Part shown: in pieces, positions 46,431 to 58,868 of the stretch
Position numbering within the stretch: position 1 is the first letter of the stretch
Layout of the letters: every line of letters begins with the position of its first letter
Source: Cavia porcellus
Taxonomy: Eukaryota > Chordata > Mammalia > Rodentia > Caviidae
Assembly (NCBI RefSeq): GCF_034190915.1
Contig: NW_026947485.1
Span: 30,827,519-30,891,518 of the forward strand
Length of the DNA stretch: 64,000 nt
Direction of reading: 5' to 3'
Made by a program: the position numbers and the translations under genes
Notes under the pieces: generated by a model
Seen by the model: only the letters and a program-made list of their open reading frames with translations
Told to the model about the DNA's origin: nothing
Database searches by the model: none

Positions 46431-47353
46431 GCAAGGGGTGATGGGAAGGCCATGTTGAGTTTCTGGTTTAGGGAGGGGGATCAGGAAAGGGATGACAGCT
46501 GCTACACAACTGGTGAAAACCATGAATAGAGATAGCAGCCCTTTGTTGCACGGGAAATAACAGCATAGAGATAAGTGACAGACTATTTGCAATACACGGA
46601 TGCCTTCTCAATAGTTTTCTATTGGCTCGGTCTTGAATCTTTAAATCATTGCTCTGAAAATTATATATATAATTTATCACAAGTCCTCATGATGGGAGAT
46701 CTGTAAAATGACAGTAAACAGTGTATTTAGTCATCTGCTTTGGAGTACTGACCTACTGACTCATTTGTCTCACAAACATAGAAGAGAATCCGTGATTGCA
46801 ACAACCTACTCAATAAGCATACCTGGCGGATGGGATTTTTCCTGTTCATTAGGCACGCCTGAGTAAAGCCATTGCAGGCAATTATTAGGATCTGGAAAGT
46901 CCCTCTCAGCAGCTGGAAGCAGTTCCTGTGGCACTTCAGCAAGTGGAAATGGTGTTCCAAGTTAAATGCCTGAAAGGATATTAGATATTTTAAATAAAAG
47001 ATGGTGAACCAAGCAAAGGAGCACTTTTTGCACTAACGAGAAAAGATAGGGTGTTAGGTGCAAAGCACTCATTCTAAACTCATTTCAGAAACCTCTCTTC
47101 TTGCAGGATCTGCCATGCACTCAGGCAGCTCAAAGTCCTCGAGCAATGTTTTGTTGTTAATCTGCCTGGTATCCTTTGGCAGAAAAAGCTAGAAATTAAG
47201 TTACGTAAACACACAACACTTTGTGACAACGTATTTTTCAATTATTTTTAGTTTTTAAGCAGCCACCTAATTTAAATACAAAGCAAATCTGGATTAGATT
47301 AAGCCTAATTAAATTTCAGGATGGTTTTGATAGTTTCAATGAATGATGAGTTT
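46431..47353. other. Unannotated noncoding stretch
   Basis: No recognised gene or repeat. Confidence 0.45.
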
Positions 47354-47368
47354 AAAATACCAAAATGA

Positions 47369-47467
47369 GGGGCTAGGGATTTAGCTCAGCAGCATAAGCG
47401 CCTGCCTTGCAAGCAGGCAGTGGTGAGTTCGATCCCTGGTACCGATAAAAATGAAAAAAAGACAAAA
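47369..47467 (+). mobile_element. Young ID SINE with target-site duplication
   Basis: GGGGCTAGGGATTTAGCTC, AGCATAAGCGCCTGCC, AGGCAGTGGTGAGTTCG, GGTACCGATAAAAATG and a short A tail. A perfect 15-bp duplication AAAATACCAAAATGA lies at 47354-47368 and 47468-47482. Confidence 0.97.
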
Positions 47468-47573
47468 AAAATACCAAAATGAAATACAGCTATAATGATT
47501 CAAGCTGGCAAACCAAGCCTATACACTAACCTTCACTTGAAATAATGTTGTGTATATGAAACATGTGGATATG

Positions 47574-47576
<3 letters not shown>

Positions 47577-47614
<38 letters not shown>
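47577..47614. repeat. (GT)19 microsatellite
   Basis: Uninterrupted GT dinucleotides. Confidence 0.97.
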
Positions 47615-47616
<2 letters not shown>

Positions 47617-48109
47617 TTGATATACAGCGCTGAGCAATGACAGTGGATATCATTGTACTAGACATAAAATTTTGAGAATTTTCTACAGGATAAATCATCC
47701 CAGGAAACTGATAGCCAAGACAAAAGAAGTGAGTGCTTACTCAGATGCCTGAGATATAACTCCAACTTCCAGAGTGTAGGTATGGCCTGGGGGCAAAAAT
47801 TCTTTAAAGAGCTGCATTCAAGGGAGTTGAGATTAAGGCACAGTCTCTTCTCTCTAAACCATGGCTTTTGTTCTGAGGATAATGTGTTGAATGGCTGAAT
47901 TATAACTTATAGCTTATCTCTAAAAATAAAGGGAACACTCCATGTTAGAGGAAATAAAGAAAAAAAAACCTACGTTATCAGTGAAAGAATAAGAGAGAGA
48001 ATGGCCTCAAACTTATCAGAAACACTGATTTCTAGAAAGGAAAGAAGAAATGTCCTCCAAAAATGAGGGGAAAGTATTTTGAACCTATAATTCTATGCTC
48101 AGGAACACT
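47615..48109. other. Unannotated noncoding stretch
   Basis: No recognised feature. Confidence 0.5.
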
Positions 48110-48250
48110 ATCATCTGTTTGTTCAACATTTTTGAGTACCTATTATGTGCTAGGTAGAATTTTTCAGAGGAGATACAATGGTGGGCAAAAGTAGACTAAG
48201 TCCTTGCCTTCTTGTAACTGATAATCTGTTTGGAGAGACAAAGATAAGTA
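48110..48250 (-). repeat. L2 LINE fragment
   Basis: TGAGTACCTATTATGTGCTA, GGAGATACAATGGTGGGCAA and TCCTTGCCTTCTTGTAACTG follow the antisense L2 3' end in order. Confidence 0.75.
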
Positions 48251-48499
48251 ATCACTCATACAAATGGAGAATTGCCATCCAGAACTGTCCACACTAACTG
48301 GGAGATAAAGTATTAGGTTTTTAAAATCCAAGAAATTCCATAGTGAAAGAAAGTCAATTAATTTTTCCTTCGTATAATTAAATATGGAATTATGTCTTCT
48401 CTACTACTAGCCCTTCATTTTGCTCGTTCTATTCCTGTTCCTACAGTCAATACAGCTCATCTTCCCTGCAGTGCACTTTGGGCAGTGTTGGGTTCCTCC

Positions 48500-48695
48500 A
48501 CGGCGCAGCCAGCAAGGCTTCCAGTCTGACCCCAGCTCACTTTCCCCTTTCTTTCCCCACAAATGTTACCCTTTACCACTCTCCACTGCTCGTCATTCTT
48601 TGAACCTTTCAGGTGCTTTGGAGGCCCTTGGCCTTGCTCTTGCTGCTTTCTCCGCCTGGATGCTTTTCAGACTCCTTTATTGAGAGTTTAGTGGG
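48500..48695 (+). repeat. Possible L2 LINE fragment
   Basis: GGCCTTGCTCTTGCTGCTTT then CTCCGCCTGGATGCTTTTCA resembles the sense L2 block that normally reads TGCCTGGAACGCTCTTCC. It is strongly diverged. Confidence 0.4.
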
Positions 48696-50192
48696 CTCTT
48701 TTTCCTCACATATGGGCAGGTGGAGGAAAAAGGAAAACAACTCATGCTTCCAGGATCCCACAATCTCCTGCTTCTGGCATTTCTCTCCCTAGCTTCCAAA
48801 CCCTAGTTAGGGTACCACCAACTGAGTGAAGCCCGAATGGCTTCCTTCCTCCCCATCACCAGTCCTGGTTTCCTTCTTGAGCCTACAGTGCGCCCATCAC
48901 ACTGACTAATCATGACTAGGTGTTACTTATATGTATCATTCTTGGAGACTGCTGTGTTTCTTCCACTCATATAATGAATGAGGATAAAGATTTCCCTAGA
49001 AATAGCCTCTCTTTTTTCTCCTGCCCCGAGACACCACACCCTCTGACTCCCATGAATCTGGCTCTCCATGTCAGTATGGTAAGACACAAACTATTTCCCT
49101 CCTTTCTCTGTACAAAAGCAACATATTTTCAACATATTATCTATTTATCTGGCATATTTGCATGTCTACTGGCATAAGTTATTTGCTGGATTTAGAAACT
49201 AAACTTCATAACTAAACCCCCATGACTTTATTGAAACCAAGTCACAAAATTCAAGGAAACTGTTTTTTAGTTATTTTTCTCTCAAGTAAGCAATAACCAG
49301 TTGGTTTCTCAGTATTATTCTGGCTTTCTAGATGCTTTATTGTGCACTCATCTGCTTATAACAAAGATCCTTTCCTTATATTTAAAAAAGTTTTAATGCC
49401 TAATGCATTACTTTTAAGGGGAAGATAACAAGGATTTATTATGAAAATTGCAGACAAATTATAAATGTTATAAATGACAAGTGTTTTCCTGTAACAACAG
49501 GCAAACTTGCCAGCTGTGGAGGAAACTGACATGCTGTACTTGGGCAGAAACACCATGTAATAGGGAAACACAACTCTTTGTTTGGATCTGTTTCCTACAA
49601 GTGGGTTTCATATTAGGTCTATGCACGCCAGCCCCCAGGGACATGGGGGTTGTCCCAAAGCAAACAGCAGGAAAATATGCAGCTCGTCCAGCTGATCCAG
49701 AGAACTTTGTGAAATCACAAAAGGGAGTATGCAGAAAAAAGCCAGGCCTTTCCTTTGATAATCCAGTTAGTTAAAATGGATCCTTATTACTCAGCTTCAA
49801 CCTTACTGCTTCATTTAAAAGGTGAGAAACAAAAACCGGAAGTGGGCTGGACCAGATATTCAAGGGGGCTGGGCTTTTGTTAAGCTCACCTCTGAGTACC
49901 TAAAAGGCTCTAGTTAAGTGATTTTGCCAGGTATTTTTGCCACAGCGGTCCTATCTGGTGCCTCTCAGTTTCAGAGGTGGTGTGGGTTAACTGTGCTCTC
50001 ATGCTGTCTGCAGCAGGAAATGGCAGTGGTTAAACTTGGCTGGCCCGAACCTGTGCAGTGCAAGGCTGTTGATTTTTTGCTCCCCACAGTAAGTCTTTGG
50101 GGGCCAAACCATAAAGCTCACTTGTCATCTCTCTGAAAACTTTGATTTAAGGACTTACCTGCAGATGACGACTTCTCAACTCCCTCATGTAT
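48696..50192. other. Unannotated noncoding stretch
   Basis: No recognised gene or repeat. Confidence 0.45.
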
Positions 50193-50238
50193 TGTGCGTG
50201 TGCACATGCGCGCACAAACACACACATACACACACACT
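50193..50238. repeat. Alternating purine-pyrimidine (GT/CA/CG) tract
   Basis: GTGCGTGTGCACATGCGCGC followed by ACAAACACACAC-type repeats. Confidence 0.85.
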
Positions 50239-50751
50239 CCTGCCCTGACCAAATGACCTGTGACTGTGTCCTGGAGTGTAAGGAAACTTATCTGTAGCTC
50301 TTGCATGAGACAAGCACTGGGTCTGTTTCTCTCTGGAAGGATCATGAAGAAACAAGGGAGCCTTTGGTTTATGAGTTAGCTATCATCCATCCAATCAGGT
50401 TTACTACCTAATACTCTGGTTCCTAGGGAGGAAGATATATGTCAGGGTCTCAGTACAGTTGAGAGATCAAAATTTCTCCTAATACTAAAATCTATTTCTT
50501 CTGTGTATCAGTAGACTGGATCTGATATTACCTGGAGGAATATCTTTCCTCTTGTGTGCAAAAGCTTAAGGATTCTCTAAAGCAACCACAAATCTCTGGC
50601 CTACGATTCCATTTTTATATTTGCCAATTGGAAGTATCTGAGGTTTTAGAGACTGAAAGCCTGTTTTCATATGATTTCTTTCCCCGTATGTTACTAGCAT
50701 TTATTTTTCTTTTAGGAGTTCATTATTTCTAATCTTCTTGGTAGAGGATAG
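50239..50751. other. Unannotated noncoding stretch
   Basis: No recognised feature. Confidence 0.5.
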
Positions 50752-50859
50752 AATGGATGGATGGATAGATGGATGGATGGATGGATGGATGGACGGATGA
50801 ATGGATGTTGGGTGAATAAATTCTAAAGATAGATAGACACATAGATAGATAGATAGATC
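50752..50859. repeat. (ATGG)n and (GATA)n microsatellites
   Basis: ATGG/ATAG units at 50752-50806 and GATA units at 50827-50859, separated by about 20 bases. Confidence 0.92.
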
Positions 50860-51034
50860 CCAATTTCTTTATATTTGTATGTTCATTTACTCTATCCTCT
50901 CCTTTCATTTGCTCATAACAAACATGTTTTTCTGAATCTTGTATTCTTAGGTACATTTCAGTACAACTGCTATTTTATTAAATAAGGGCTTGGTCATCAA
51001 TATTCTTTCCCAAGTACAGGCTAAATTCCTTTTA

Positions 51035-51213
51035 CAGAGCATCTCCAGCTTAGCATGCATAAAAATTACCTGGAAAGCACTCCTGGGCCCCACCTCTACC
51101 CTCTTAGAGCCCCTGACTTGTCAGCTTGAGTGGCACGTAAATCATGTGCTTCGTAACCAGCTCCAGAGGATGTTCATGCTGCTCGCCCTAAGACCTTGAT
51201 TAAGAACTGCAGC
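51035..51213. repeat. hAT-Charlie-type DNA transposon relic
   Basis: AAATTACCTGGAAAGCACTC, CTGGGCCCCACCTCTACCCT and GATTAAGAACTGCAGCAC resemble MER20/MER3-like fossils (central CCCCACC block, GAACCACTG-like end). An ID SINE abuts the right end. Confidence 0.6.
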
Positions 51214-51217
51214 ACAA

Positions 51218-51300
51218 GGGCGAGGAGTATAGCTGAGTGGTAGGGCACTTGCTTAAAGTGTGTAAGGCTCGAGATTCAACCCTCAGCATGGCAAGATAAA
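51218..51300 (+). repeat. ID SINE, diverged
   Basis: GGGCGAGGAGTATAGCTGAG, TGGTAGGGCACTTGCTTAAA and GAGATTCAACCCTCAGCATG. Confidence 0.85.
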
Positions 51301-53727
51301 AGTGTGAGAAGCTGTACCGCCCTAGGAATACATTATATAGGAATTTCCTGCTTACCTACATTCTGTCTTCCCTTCTGAGGGCTACCAACCTAGTTCTGGA
51401 AAGCAAGCTGAGTGCAGAGGTGCAAGTCATGTTTTGTTTCCCATCTATTAACCAAATCAAGGAACACTGAACCAGTTCCACTTTCTAAGCAAAATTGATA
51501 TTTCAAAGTTTTTCCACTTTCAATTCTTTGCAGGGCTTTTTCAATAAGAGAGAAAAACTACAAGTAGTTTATTTTCCCCTTCCTTCCCTCTTCTCTTTCC
51601 TGCCTTTCTTCTTCCAAGGTTGAGGGCTCCTATTTCATTCTCCTGACTCCTCTGGTGCCTACCATTTTCCTATAATACCGTCATACTTCCTATATTCCGT
51701 GGGAAAGGGTAGCTGTGGTATTGGGCAACATGAGGCATACTTATTTAACATTTTCTCTGCTCTGATAATTGATGATTTTCCAGTGGTATGCTTTAGAGGA
51801 CTATTTCCACACAGTTTGTCATTTTTATATCCCAAAGATTCACCCAAAGGTCACAGGAGATTAGGAACAGAGCTCTTGTCATCTGCTGTAATGCTTTTCT
51901 CTCCCAAAATGCAACAGCCTTTCAGGGCAAGAGGGAAGATTAATACCATGACATAGCAAAACTGGGAGAAAAGGGAATTTTACAGAGAGTGTCTTCTCCC
52001 AAAAGCCCCAGAAAGGTACAAATAATGGGATAGAATTAAAAAAGAAGGCAGACCTAGCTAAGTACTGTATCAGGGAAATCTGTGATCTCAGTGTCTTAAA
52101 TATTACCCAGCACTTTCTGGCTATCATAATTCAAAGCTGCAGTGACAGTGTGGTAGTTTTGAGCCAAGGGGTAATTAGGCCTTTGCTCAAAAGAAAAAGA
52201 CAAAAGCTGGGAAAGATCGGAGAACATATTAGGTTGAGATAAGGAGGTTATCTCATTTTCTTATGGAAGCTACATGAAATACCTAGCTTGACCTCTGCTT
52301 CTGGGTAATGAATTTTGGGAAGGGAAAATGGGGGAGGGAGAGTGGAGCTAGTGATCAGCATCACTTAAGTCCTCCACCGCCCTGGTAAAAGGGCCTGGCA
52401 GAGCTGAATTAAACCTGATTGGAAAACTCTGTTTAATACATTAAAGAAACAACTTGCAGAAACATCTACCTCCCTTCCTTCCTCCCCCAAGCAGTAATGA
52501 GTCCAAATTGCTAATAAAACATACAAACTCAAAGATGTTGTGCACGGGCCATTTTTTCTAAGATGCTTATTTTTTATGTCAGTTTTCCCACAGCTGTGAG
52601 CAAGCTATAACTATCAACTTACCAAACGCCCTAATTTAAATGAGACTTAAAAGAATGAATTTAGAATGAAGAAGGTTAGGAGGAAAAACAGACAAGATCT
52701 ATCTTTCTCTCCACTCACAAGGGGGAGAAAAGAGGAATTTGAGAAGCATATGGGAGTGGGGGATGGCTTGAGCCAAGAAGTCTCAGCAAATAGTGGCTGA
52801 GATATAGACAGAAAATTGTCATTCAGCCTGAAGGAGAAGTGGTGCAGAGGTGTCTGGGCGAAGCTGCAGCAGTGCACTGTGGGCATGATCTAAGTTTTGA
52901 GGTGAACTCACACAAGTAGAATTACAAGGCAAATCTAAAGCACAAAGAGAAACAAAGAGTGTTTCTTAATCACTAAGGCTACAAAATCCCATATAAAGAG
53001 AGAAAGAGCGATCCACCTGTGATGCATTAAATGGTCTAACACTTTCTAAGAGAAGATGGGGGGAAAAACACTTTTTGCTGGTTTTTTTTTCATTTCTGTC
53101 TCATAACAAATAGCATTATTCTTTAGAAATTGCTGAATGTTGAGCTCCAAGAAGTGATTGTGGAAACTTTGAATCATAAATAACACTCACATGGTGAGGA
53201 TGAAACTTGGATGTTATACCCCAAATCAGGAATAGAGCTCTGTCATTCCACAGGCTCAGGAGCATCATTGAATCTGCAAAACACCTCAGGGATAATTCAT
53301 GTTCTGTGCCCACCCCTTATAAAAGTATATGACTCAATAGCCCAATGAGTAATGGGGCTGGCACCACAGGGCTAGGTGTGGTCGCTGTTCTTATGGGACC
53401 TCCAAAGGGACCCTGAAAGTGTCAGTGATGATGCAGTAATTTGTACATACCCTGCCCGAGTCAGTCCCGAACTGCTTCATTTTCCTGGTGTTAATGTGTC
53501 CATTATATACGCAAGTGTAGTTTTCTGAAAATCAGTCCAACCCTGCTTGCCTAAAAAAAAAAAATACTGGTTAAATATATAATATGGTAAATAAGTTTTA
53601 AAAATATAAAGCTCAAAATAAGCTTACCGAGTTAGATTTTCCTACAAACAGGGAGAATAGATTGTACTTCAGTTAAGTAATGCAGTATTGTAGGTAGGAA
53701 GTACAGTAATCAGCTCTGCTTGTACAG
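51301..53727. other. Unannotated noncoding stretch
   Basis: About 2.4 kb with no recognised gene or repeat. Open frames under 90 aa lack motifs. Confidence 0.4.
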
Positions 53728-53968
53728 TTTGAGCATCTCTAATCTGAAACCCAAAATGCGAAATGTCCAAAATCTGAAACATTTTTAGTACCAGCATACT
53801 ACTACAAGTGCAAAATTCTATACCACGCAACTTTGATTCATGCAAAAGTTATTAAAATGTTAAATAAAACTGCCTTCTGGTTACACAAGGTATGTACGAA
53901 GCATGAACATATTTTATGTTTAGACTTGGGCCCTGTCCCTGGGTGGAGTGTGATGTGGGGATGGAGGG

Positions 53969-54024
<56 letters not shown>

Positions 54025-54132
54025 CAGAGACAGAGAGAGGCAGAGAGAGACAGAGGTTGTGAAAATCTAAAAAACATCAAAAACTGAAATATTTTTTGGT
54101 CATGATCATTTTAGATTAAAAAGGCTACTCAA
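53728..54132. repeat. TIR-bearing DNA transposon relic with internal GA array
   Basis: The left end TTTGAGCATCTCTAATCTGA and the complement of the right end (TTGAGTAGCCTTTTTAATCT) are imperfect inverted repeats. The interior has the CCAAAATCTGAAACATTTTT block and a TAGACTTGGGCCCTGTCCC block known from a dispersed Tigger/mariner-like mammalian fossil. A GA/GACAGA microsatellite has grown inside. The exact family is not certain. Confidence 0.65.
53972..54055. repeat. (GA)n / (GACAGA)n microsatellite
   Basis: GA dinucleotides change into GACAGA hexamers, then mixed GA/GGCA units. Confidence 0.95.
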
Positions 54133-54470
54133 GTTATATTATTTTTATGTTAAAATTTCAGTCTATATCAGAATTAATTATAGTGTTATGCCTCAAGTGC
54201 TCTGTGGATTGGGTTTGATCATTAGTATCTGAGGTTACTTTGCAATGCCCACCTTCAAAGGACTTGTATTCCATCCGCCCTTCAGAGATTTGGCCCTTTT
54301 GCTGGCCCCTAGTGCCCAGACCTTGTCCCTGGGCTTTGCCCTGCTCTAATAGCTCATGGGGTTGTACTCTTTCCAATATGCAACACAAAAAAGGTGTGCC
54401 AATGCTATGCAACAAAAATTCTTTGGCAAAAAAAAATTATGTTCATCATGAGAACCAAGAAAGGTTTCTT

Positions 54471-54670
54471 AGCCAGGCATAGTAGCACATGCCTGTAATC
54501 CCAGCTACTTTCGAGGGTAAGGTAGGGGGATCACAAGTTCAAGGCCAGCCTCAACAGTTTAGTAAGACCCTGTCTCAGAAAATAAAAAGGTTGGGGATAT
54601 AGCTCAATGGTAAGGTGCTCCTGGCTTCAATCCCCAATATTGCCAGTAAAATCAAAATCAAAATAAAACA
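54471..54670 (+). repeat. B1-dID-type SINE
   Basis: B1 half: AGCCAGGCATAGTAGCACAT, GCCTGTAATCCCAGCTACTT, CAAGGCCAGCCTCAACAGTT and AAGACCCTGTCTCAGAAAAT. ID half: GGTTGGGGATATAGCTCAAT and TTCAATCCCCAATATTGCC, then a CAAAAT-rich tail. This is the best-preserved dimeric copy in the window. Confidence 0.93.
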
Positions 54671-55767
54671 GCAAAAATCAAAAAGCCTTCTTGGAGTAGA
54701 AGCCTTTGATCTGAACCTTACGGAAGGGTAGAGCTATGAGCCATGAGAACTGTCTGAAGCAGAGGGAGAAGCATAGCTGGGTGGGTGTGGAGAAGATGAG
54801 GGTACATGGAGGTAAAGCTTGGCTGCAGAAAAACTCTGCAGAGTACATATTGGTGACTAGGGACAGACAATCCTAAAAATACAGAATGTGACCAGTAACT
54901 GGGCAATATTTACTTTGCTTATCAGAAACAGCTTGTTTCTGAGCAAAGAATTTAAATGACTAAAAAGCCCATCATGATTATGTCCTGAATTAGTTTGTAG
55001 GAAAGAAATGAGGGGGAAATGATGAAATCCAAATAAAGTCTAGTTTATTTAAAAATATCATACTAACTCTTCATGTTAATATCTTAGTTTTGCGAATGTG
55101 AGACGGTTCTATAAGATGTTGACATTAGGGAAGCTGGTGGGGGCCTATAGGAATGAATGTCTGTACTATCTCTGCAACTCTTCTAAAAATTGGAAGTTAC
55201 TTCAAAACGAATGGAAAGAACAACGGCATACCGCTGTGGGCCTCCATCTCCAACACAGGATTGACACATCAGGGGCACTGGGAGATAGTTTTTCTGGTTT
55301 TTACAACTGTGGCTTCAAGCCAAGTTCATACAAATAGAGCATTTGTTGTTTTACTGTGAGTTCTGGAAATCTGTTTCCTGTGTCAAAAATTTTTGTTTCT
55401 GGAATTCCACCTGCTCCTAAGAGCTGCTTCTTCCTGTGCTTCCCACAAGCGTGGGACAAACTCTTTAAAGTCCTAGGGCCACTCTAAGTACAGGCACAGG
55501 AGACACGACGGCCCTAGCTACCTTGGGCTGCTTTTCTTGCTTTCTGTACTGTTCTCCTGCTGTCACCATTCTATTTGACAGCACTGTGAGTGAACTCTGT
55601 CACATACAAGAAGAAGTAAACGCTTTTAAGACCAGTAGGCACGTAATCTGCAAAATGCACACATCTGAATTTACTGCATTTGTGGATGATTTTAAACTGG
55701 TCTCTCCATGAAGATCATTTACCTGAATCTGTGTTGCTGTGATTCTGCCACTCAGAGTATGTTCTAG
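54671..55767. other. Unannotated noncoding stretch
   Basis: No recognised gene or repeat. Confidence 0.45.
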
Positions 55768-55932
55768 GCAAATTAGATGGTGCACACTTGTAATCCCAGA
55801 TACCTGGGAGACTGAGGCAGGAGGATTGCAAGTTCCAGCCCAGCCTGGGCAACTTAATGAGATCCTGTTGCAAAACAAAGCTAAAAGAAGTATGGGAGGG
55901 TATGGCTCAGTATTCCCTGTGTCCAATCTCAA
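55768..55932 (+). repeat. B1-dID-type SINE
   Basis: TTAGATGGTGCACACTTGTA, GACTGAGGCAGGAGGATTGC, CCAGCCTGGGCAACTTAATG, then an ID-like GGGTATGGCTCAGTATTCC and TGTCCAATCTC. Confidence 0.85.
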
Positions 55933-56004
55933 GAAAAGAAAGGAGGCAGGAGAGGGAGGAAGGGAAGGAGGAAAAAGAGGAAGGCAAGAAGAACAGAAGG
56001 GAAG
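55933..56004. repeat. Purine-rich (GGAA)n-like tract
   Basis: AGGAGG/GGAAGG units follow the SINE tail and probably expanded from it. Confidence 0.8.
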
Positions 56005-57030
56005 CTTTTCTAAAGCCTTTAATGCAGAGTAAGGGAAGATGACTGTCTACCAAAAATAACACAAACATATTTCATGCATGAATACTTGTATACAAAGAGC
56101 AGGGCATGAGGAAATGTGTGGCTTTTGCAAGATAATTGTTCAATGTTTTGTTTTTAATTCCACATACTTTGTATATGCCGTCTAAAAAGCTTGAGACTAC
56201 AAATCTCTACAACAGAAGTTTACTAATAAAAATATAGAAGAATGTACCTATTTAAATGGTATGTGGAGTTTCCCCCAGTCTACAGCAGCCTACTAGGTTT
56301 AAGAGTTACCTTTTATACAACAATTTATTATCAAAAAGTATATCCTAGATTGATTGTTTAGTGACATTTATTGCAAAAGGAATTCAAATGCTTCCCAGTC
56401 AGGTATATATTTCATTTCCTGTGATCTCATCTCAAAAAACAGGTTCTCTTATGACTTTCTTTAGCATAAGCATAATCTTGGGTACCCAGGGCCACTCTTA
56501 GACACTGCTAATTTCAACTAGGAAAGAGAGTCTAATTTCTCAAGTTCTCTTGGAAAACACAACAGAGCTTTGCTTTTTTTCTTTTAAAACAAAGTTTGAA
56601 AGTTTAAAAAGATCACACAGAAGCAAAGAAAGAATTCAACCTTTCAGTTTTTGATTTGTTTAGTGACCTTATGATAAGCCAACAAGGTGAATTAGTGTGA
56701 CCAGCTCAGTTAACTGCCTGAATTTGTGATTTGACTCTGGAATCGTCCACCTGTTTACTCTGACAAGTTACCCTCTGAACTTTTCCCACCTTATTTGTAA
56801 AAGATCAAAAAGAAGAGCAGCCAGATATATTTGTAGAATTTAGTGAGATATTACAGAGTAACCTTAGTACATTGCTTGGCATTTATTAAAGACTTACTAA
56901 TTAATATACTTTATTTTAATAATAGTTATTATACTTTTTATTATTTTATCTTTGAAGTTTCAACCATGTCTTAATGTCACTGAACACTAAAAAGCTTAAA
57001 ATGGTAAATTTTGCATTACACACATTTTAA
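56005..57030. other. Unannotated noncoding stretch
   Basis: AT-rich, with no recognised feature. Confidence 0.5.
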
Positions 57031-57032
57031 CA

Positions 57033-57095
57033 GGGGTGGGAGTGGAGCTTGGTAACGTAGACCTTGGGTCCAATTCCCTGTACAAGAAAGAAGAC
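57033..57095 (+). repeat. ID SINE remnant
   Basis: AGGGGTGGGAGTGGAGCTTG then CTTGGGTCCAATTCCCTGTA: the A-box and B-box regions remain but the centre is shortened. Confidence 0.55.
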
Positions 57096-57625
57096 ACAAG
57101 AATTGAGGGTTTGGGGAGAAGGATTAATCTGTATATTTGACAGTAATGAATGAAAATAATCTAAATACAAAAATCACTTCTCAATTTAAAAAAGCACACA
57201 CACAGGACACTAGACAAGGAGAACAATTATATTATGAAAAAAAAAAACAAAACTACACTGAACTGAACTGGGATCTAGTTAATATCACTGTGTTCTTGAC
57301 CAAGTCGTGCCACCTTTCTGACCTCAGCTTTCAGCATGGGGCCAGTTCGAGTAGGACTGAAAGAGGTCACAGATTACTTTGCAATACATATACACTGATA
57401 TTACTGAGGCCAGAATCCCTAGTGCTTTTTATCTGTTTCTGAAACAGATGCAGGATATTATAGAGAACTGCAGGGAAAATGTCCTGTTCCTAATGCATTT
57501 ATTTGGTTACAAAAACAGCAGCCCATTTAATAATGTACTATGAAACAAGCCCTGACAAATTCTGATTGATGGAAACTTGCTATCTTGACCTGATTAATGG
57601 GAAATGCCCTGGGTCCCCACAGGCC

Positions 57626-57627
<2 letters not shown>
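57096..57627. other. Unannotated noncoding stretch
   Basis: No recognised feature. Confidence 0.5.

Positions 57628-57699
<72 letters not shown>
57628..57699. repeat. (CT)36 microsatellite
   Basis: A 72-base uninterrupted CT run. Long SLSL/RERE frames over it are repeat translation. Confidence 0.97.
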
Positions 57700-57701
<2 letters not shown>

Positions 57702-58772
57702 GCACCTCCTCCACTCCCAAAAGCCCAAAGCCCAGAACAAATTCAAGGAAGTTCCTGAATGAGATCCCAAGCCTCCCAAGGGATAATAGAAAGAGCTCAG
57801 AAGCAGGTACCACAGTCCTGGGTGATTTTTAGTGAGTGATTCAATTTCTTAGTATCTCAATTTTCTCACTGCAAAATGAGGAAACTTGGACTTTTCAATA
57901 TTTCTGCTTTAATGATCTATGAGGTTGTATTACAAAGTACTTTGAAATTTTGAGAATCTTTTTCTGTTCTTTTTGCCTACATTTGGAATAACCATCATTG
58001 GAAGTGACCTCATGGGTACCTTGAATTCCACCCACCTCTGTACCACACCTCTCTTGTCCTAACTCAATATGAACCATCCTAGGGGGAGAGACGGACTTAC
58101 TTACACCCAATGCCACTACTGTTTAACAAAATTCAGATTTACTTAGGGCAATATAAGGATTTTCATAAACATCTGCAATTTAGTTTTTAAAGTTTTAAAT
58201 TTATTATTTTGTTTTGGAAATTTAGAGTGGTGACTTTCTCAAGTCTCTTTCCATTTCTTCTGCCCAGGGCATCCTGGGTCTAATACAATGTTATCATTGC
58301 AAGTTTTACCTCCCAACCGCCATTTGAAAACCTGTCTCAAAGGACTTGTTTTCACAGATGGAGAAAAATCTAGGAAATGTCTGCTTCTGTTTTCAACTCG
58401 TAGAAAGCAGCTCTCAGAACTTACTGGGGCAGCCCATATCCCCCAAAGCCACCCTGGGACCACCTCAAAGTGAAAAATGTCATAAAAGTGCTAAAATCAC
58501 ATACATTAATAACATCTCTTGTTTCAAAACATGCTTTACAATTTTCTTTATGATCATGCTCCCCAGCCATAGAAGCCAAAGAAGACCTCCAGCTAATACC
58601 CACGGGTAATTTTAATTTTATCATTTTTGCCAGCTCTCAAGGTGGTAATGAACAAAGCAGAACCCTTGTTGACATGACGTTTATCTCTTGCTAATAAAAA
58701 CCTCGAATCTTTACTTAGATGTTAGAGCAGCATTTTAATTTCCCAGAACGGCGATTGAAAAAGAGAAACAAA
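57700..58772. other. Unannotated noncoding stretch
   Basis: No recognised gene or repeat. Confidence 0.45.
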
Positions 58773-58868
58773 GGCCAGGGATTTAGCTCAGCGGCTCAAA
58801 TGGTTGCCTGGTAAGCACAAGGTCGTGAGTTCCATCCCTGGTACCAAAAAAATAAAAAATAAAAAAAG
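58773..58868 (+). repeat. ID SINE
   Basis: GGCCAGGGATTTAGCTCAGC, GGTTGCCTGGTAAGCACAAG and GAGTTCCATCCCTGGTACC, followed by an A/T-rich tail. It is similar in style to the copy at 15722. Confidence 0.9.
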
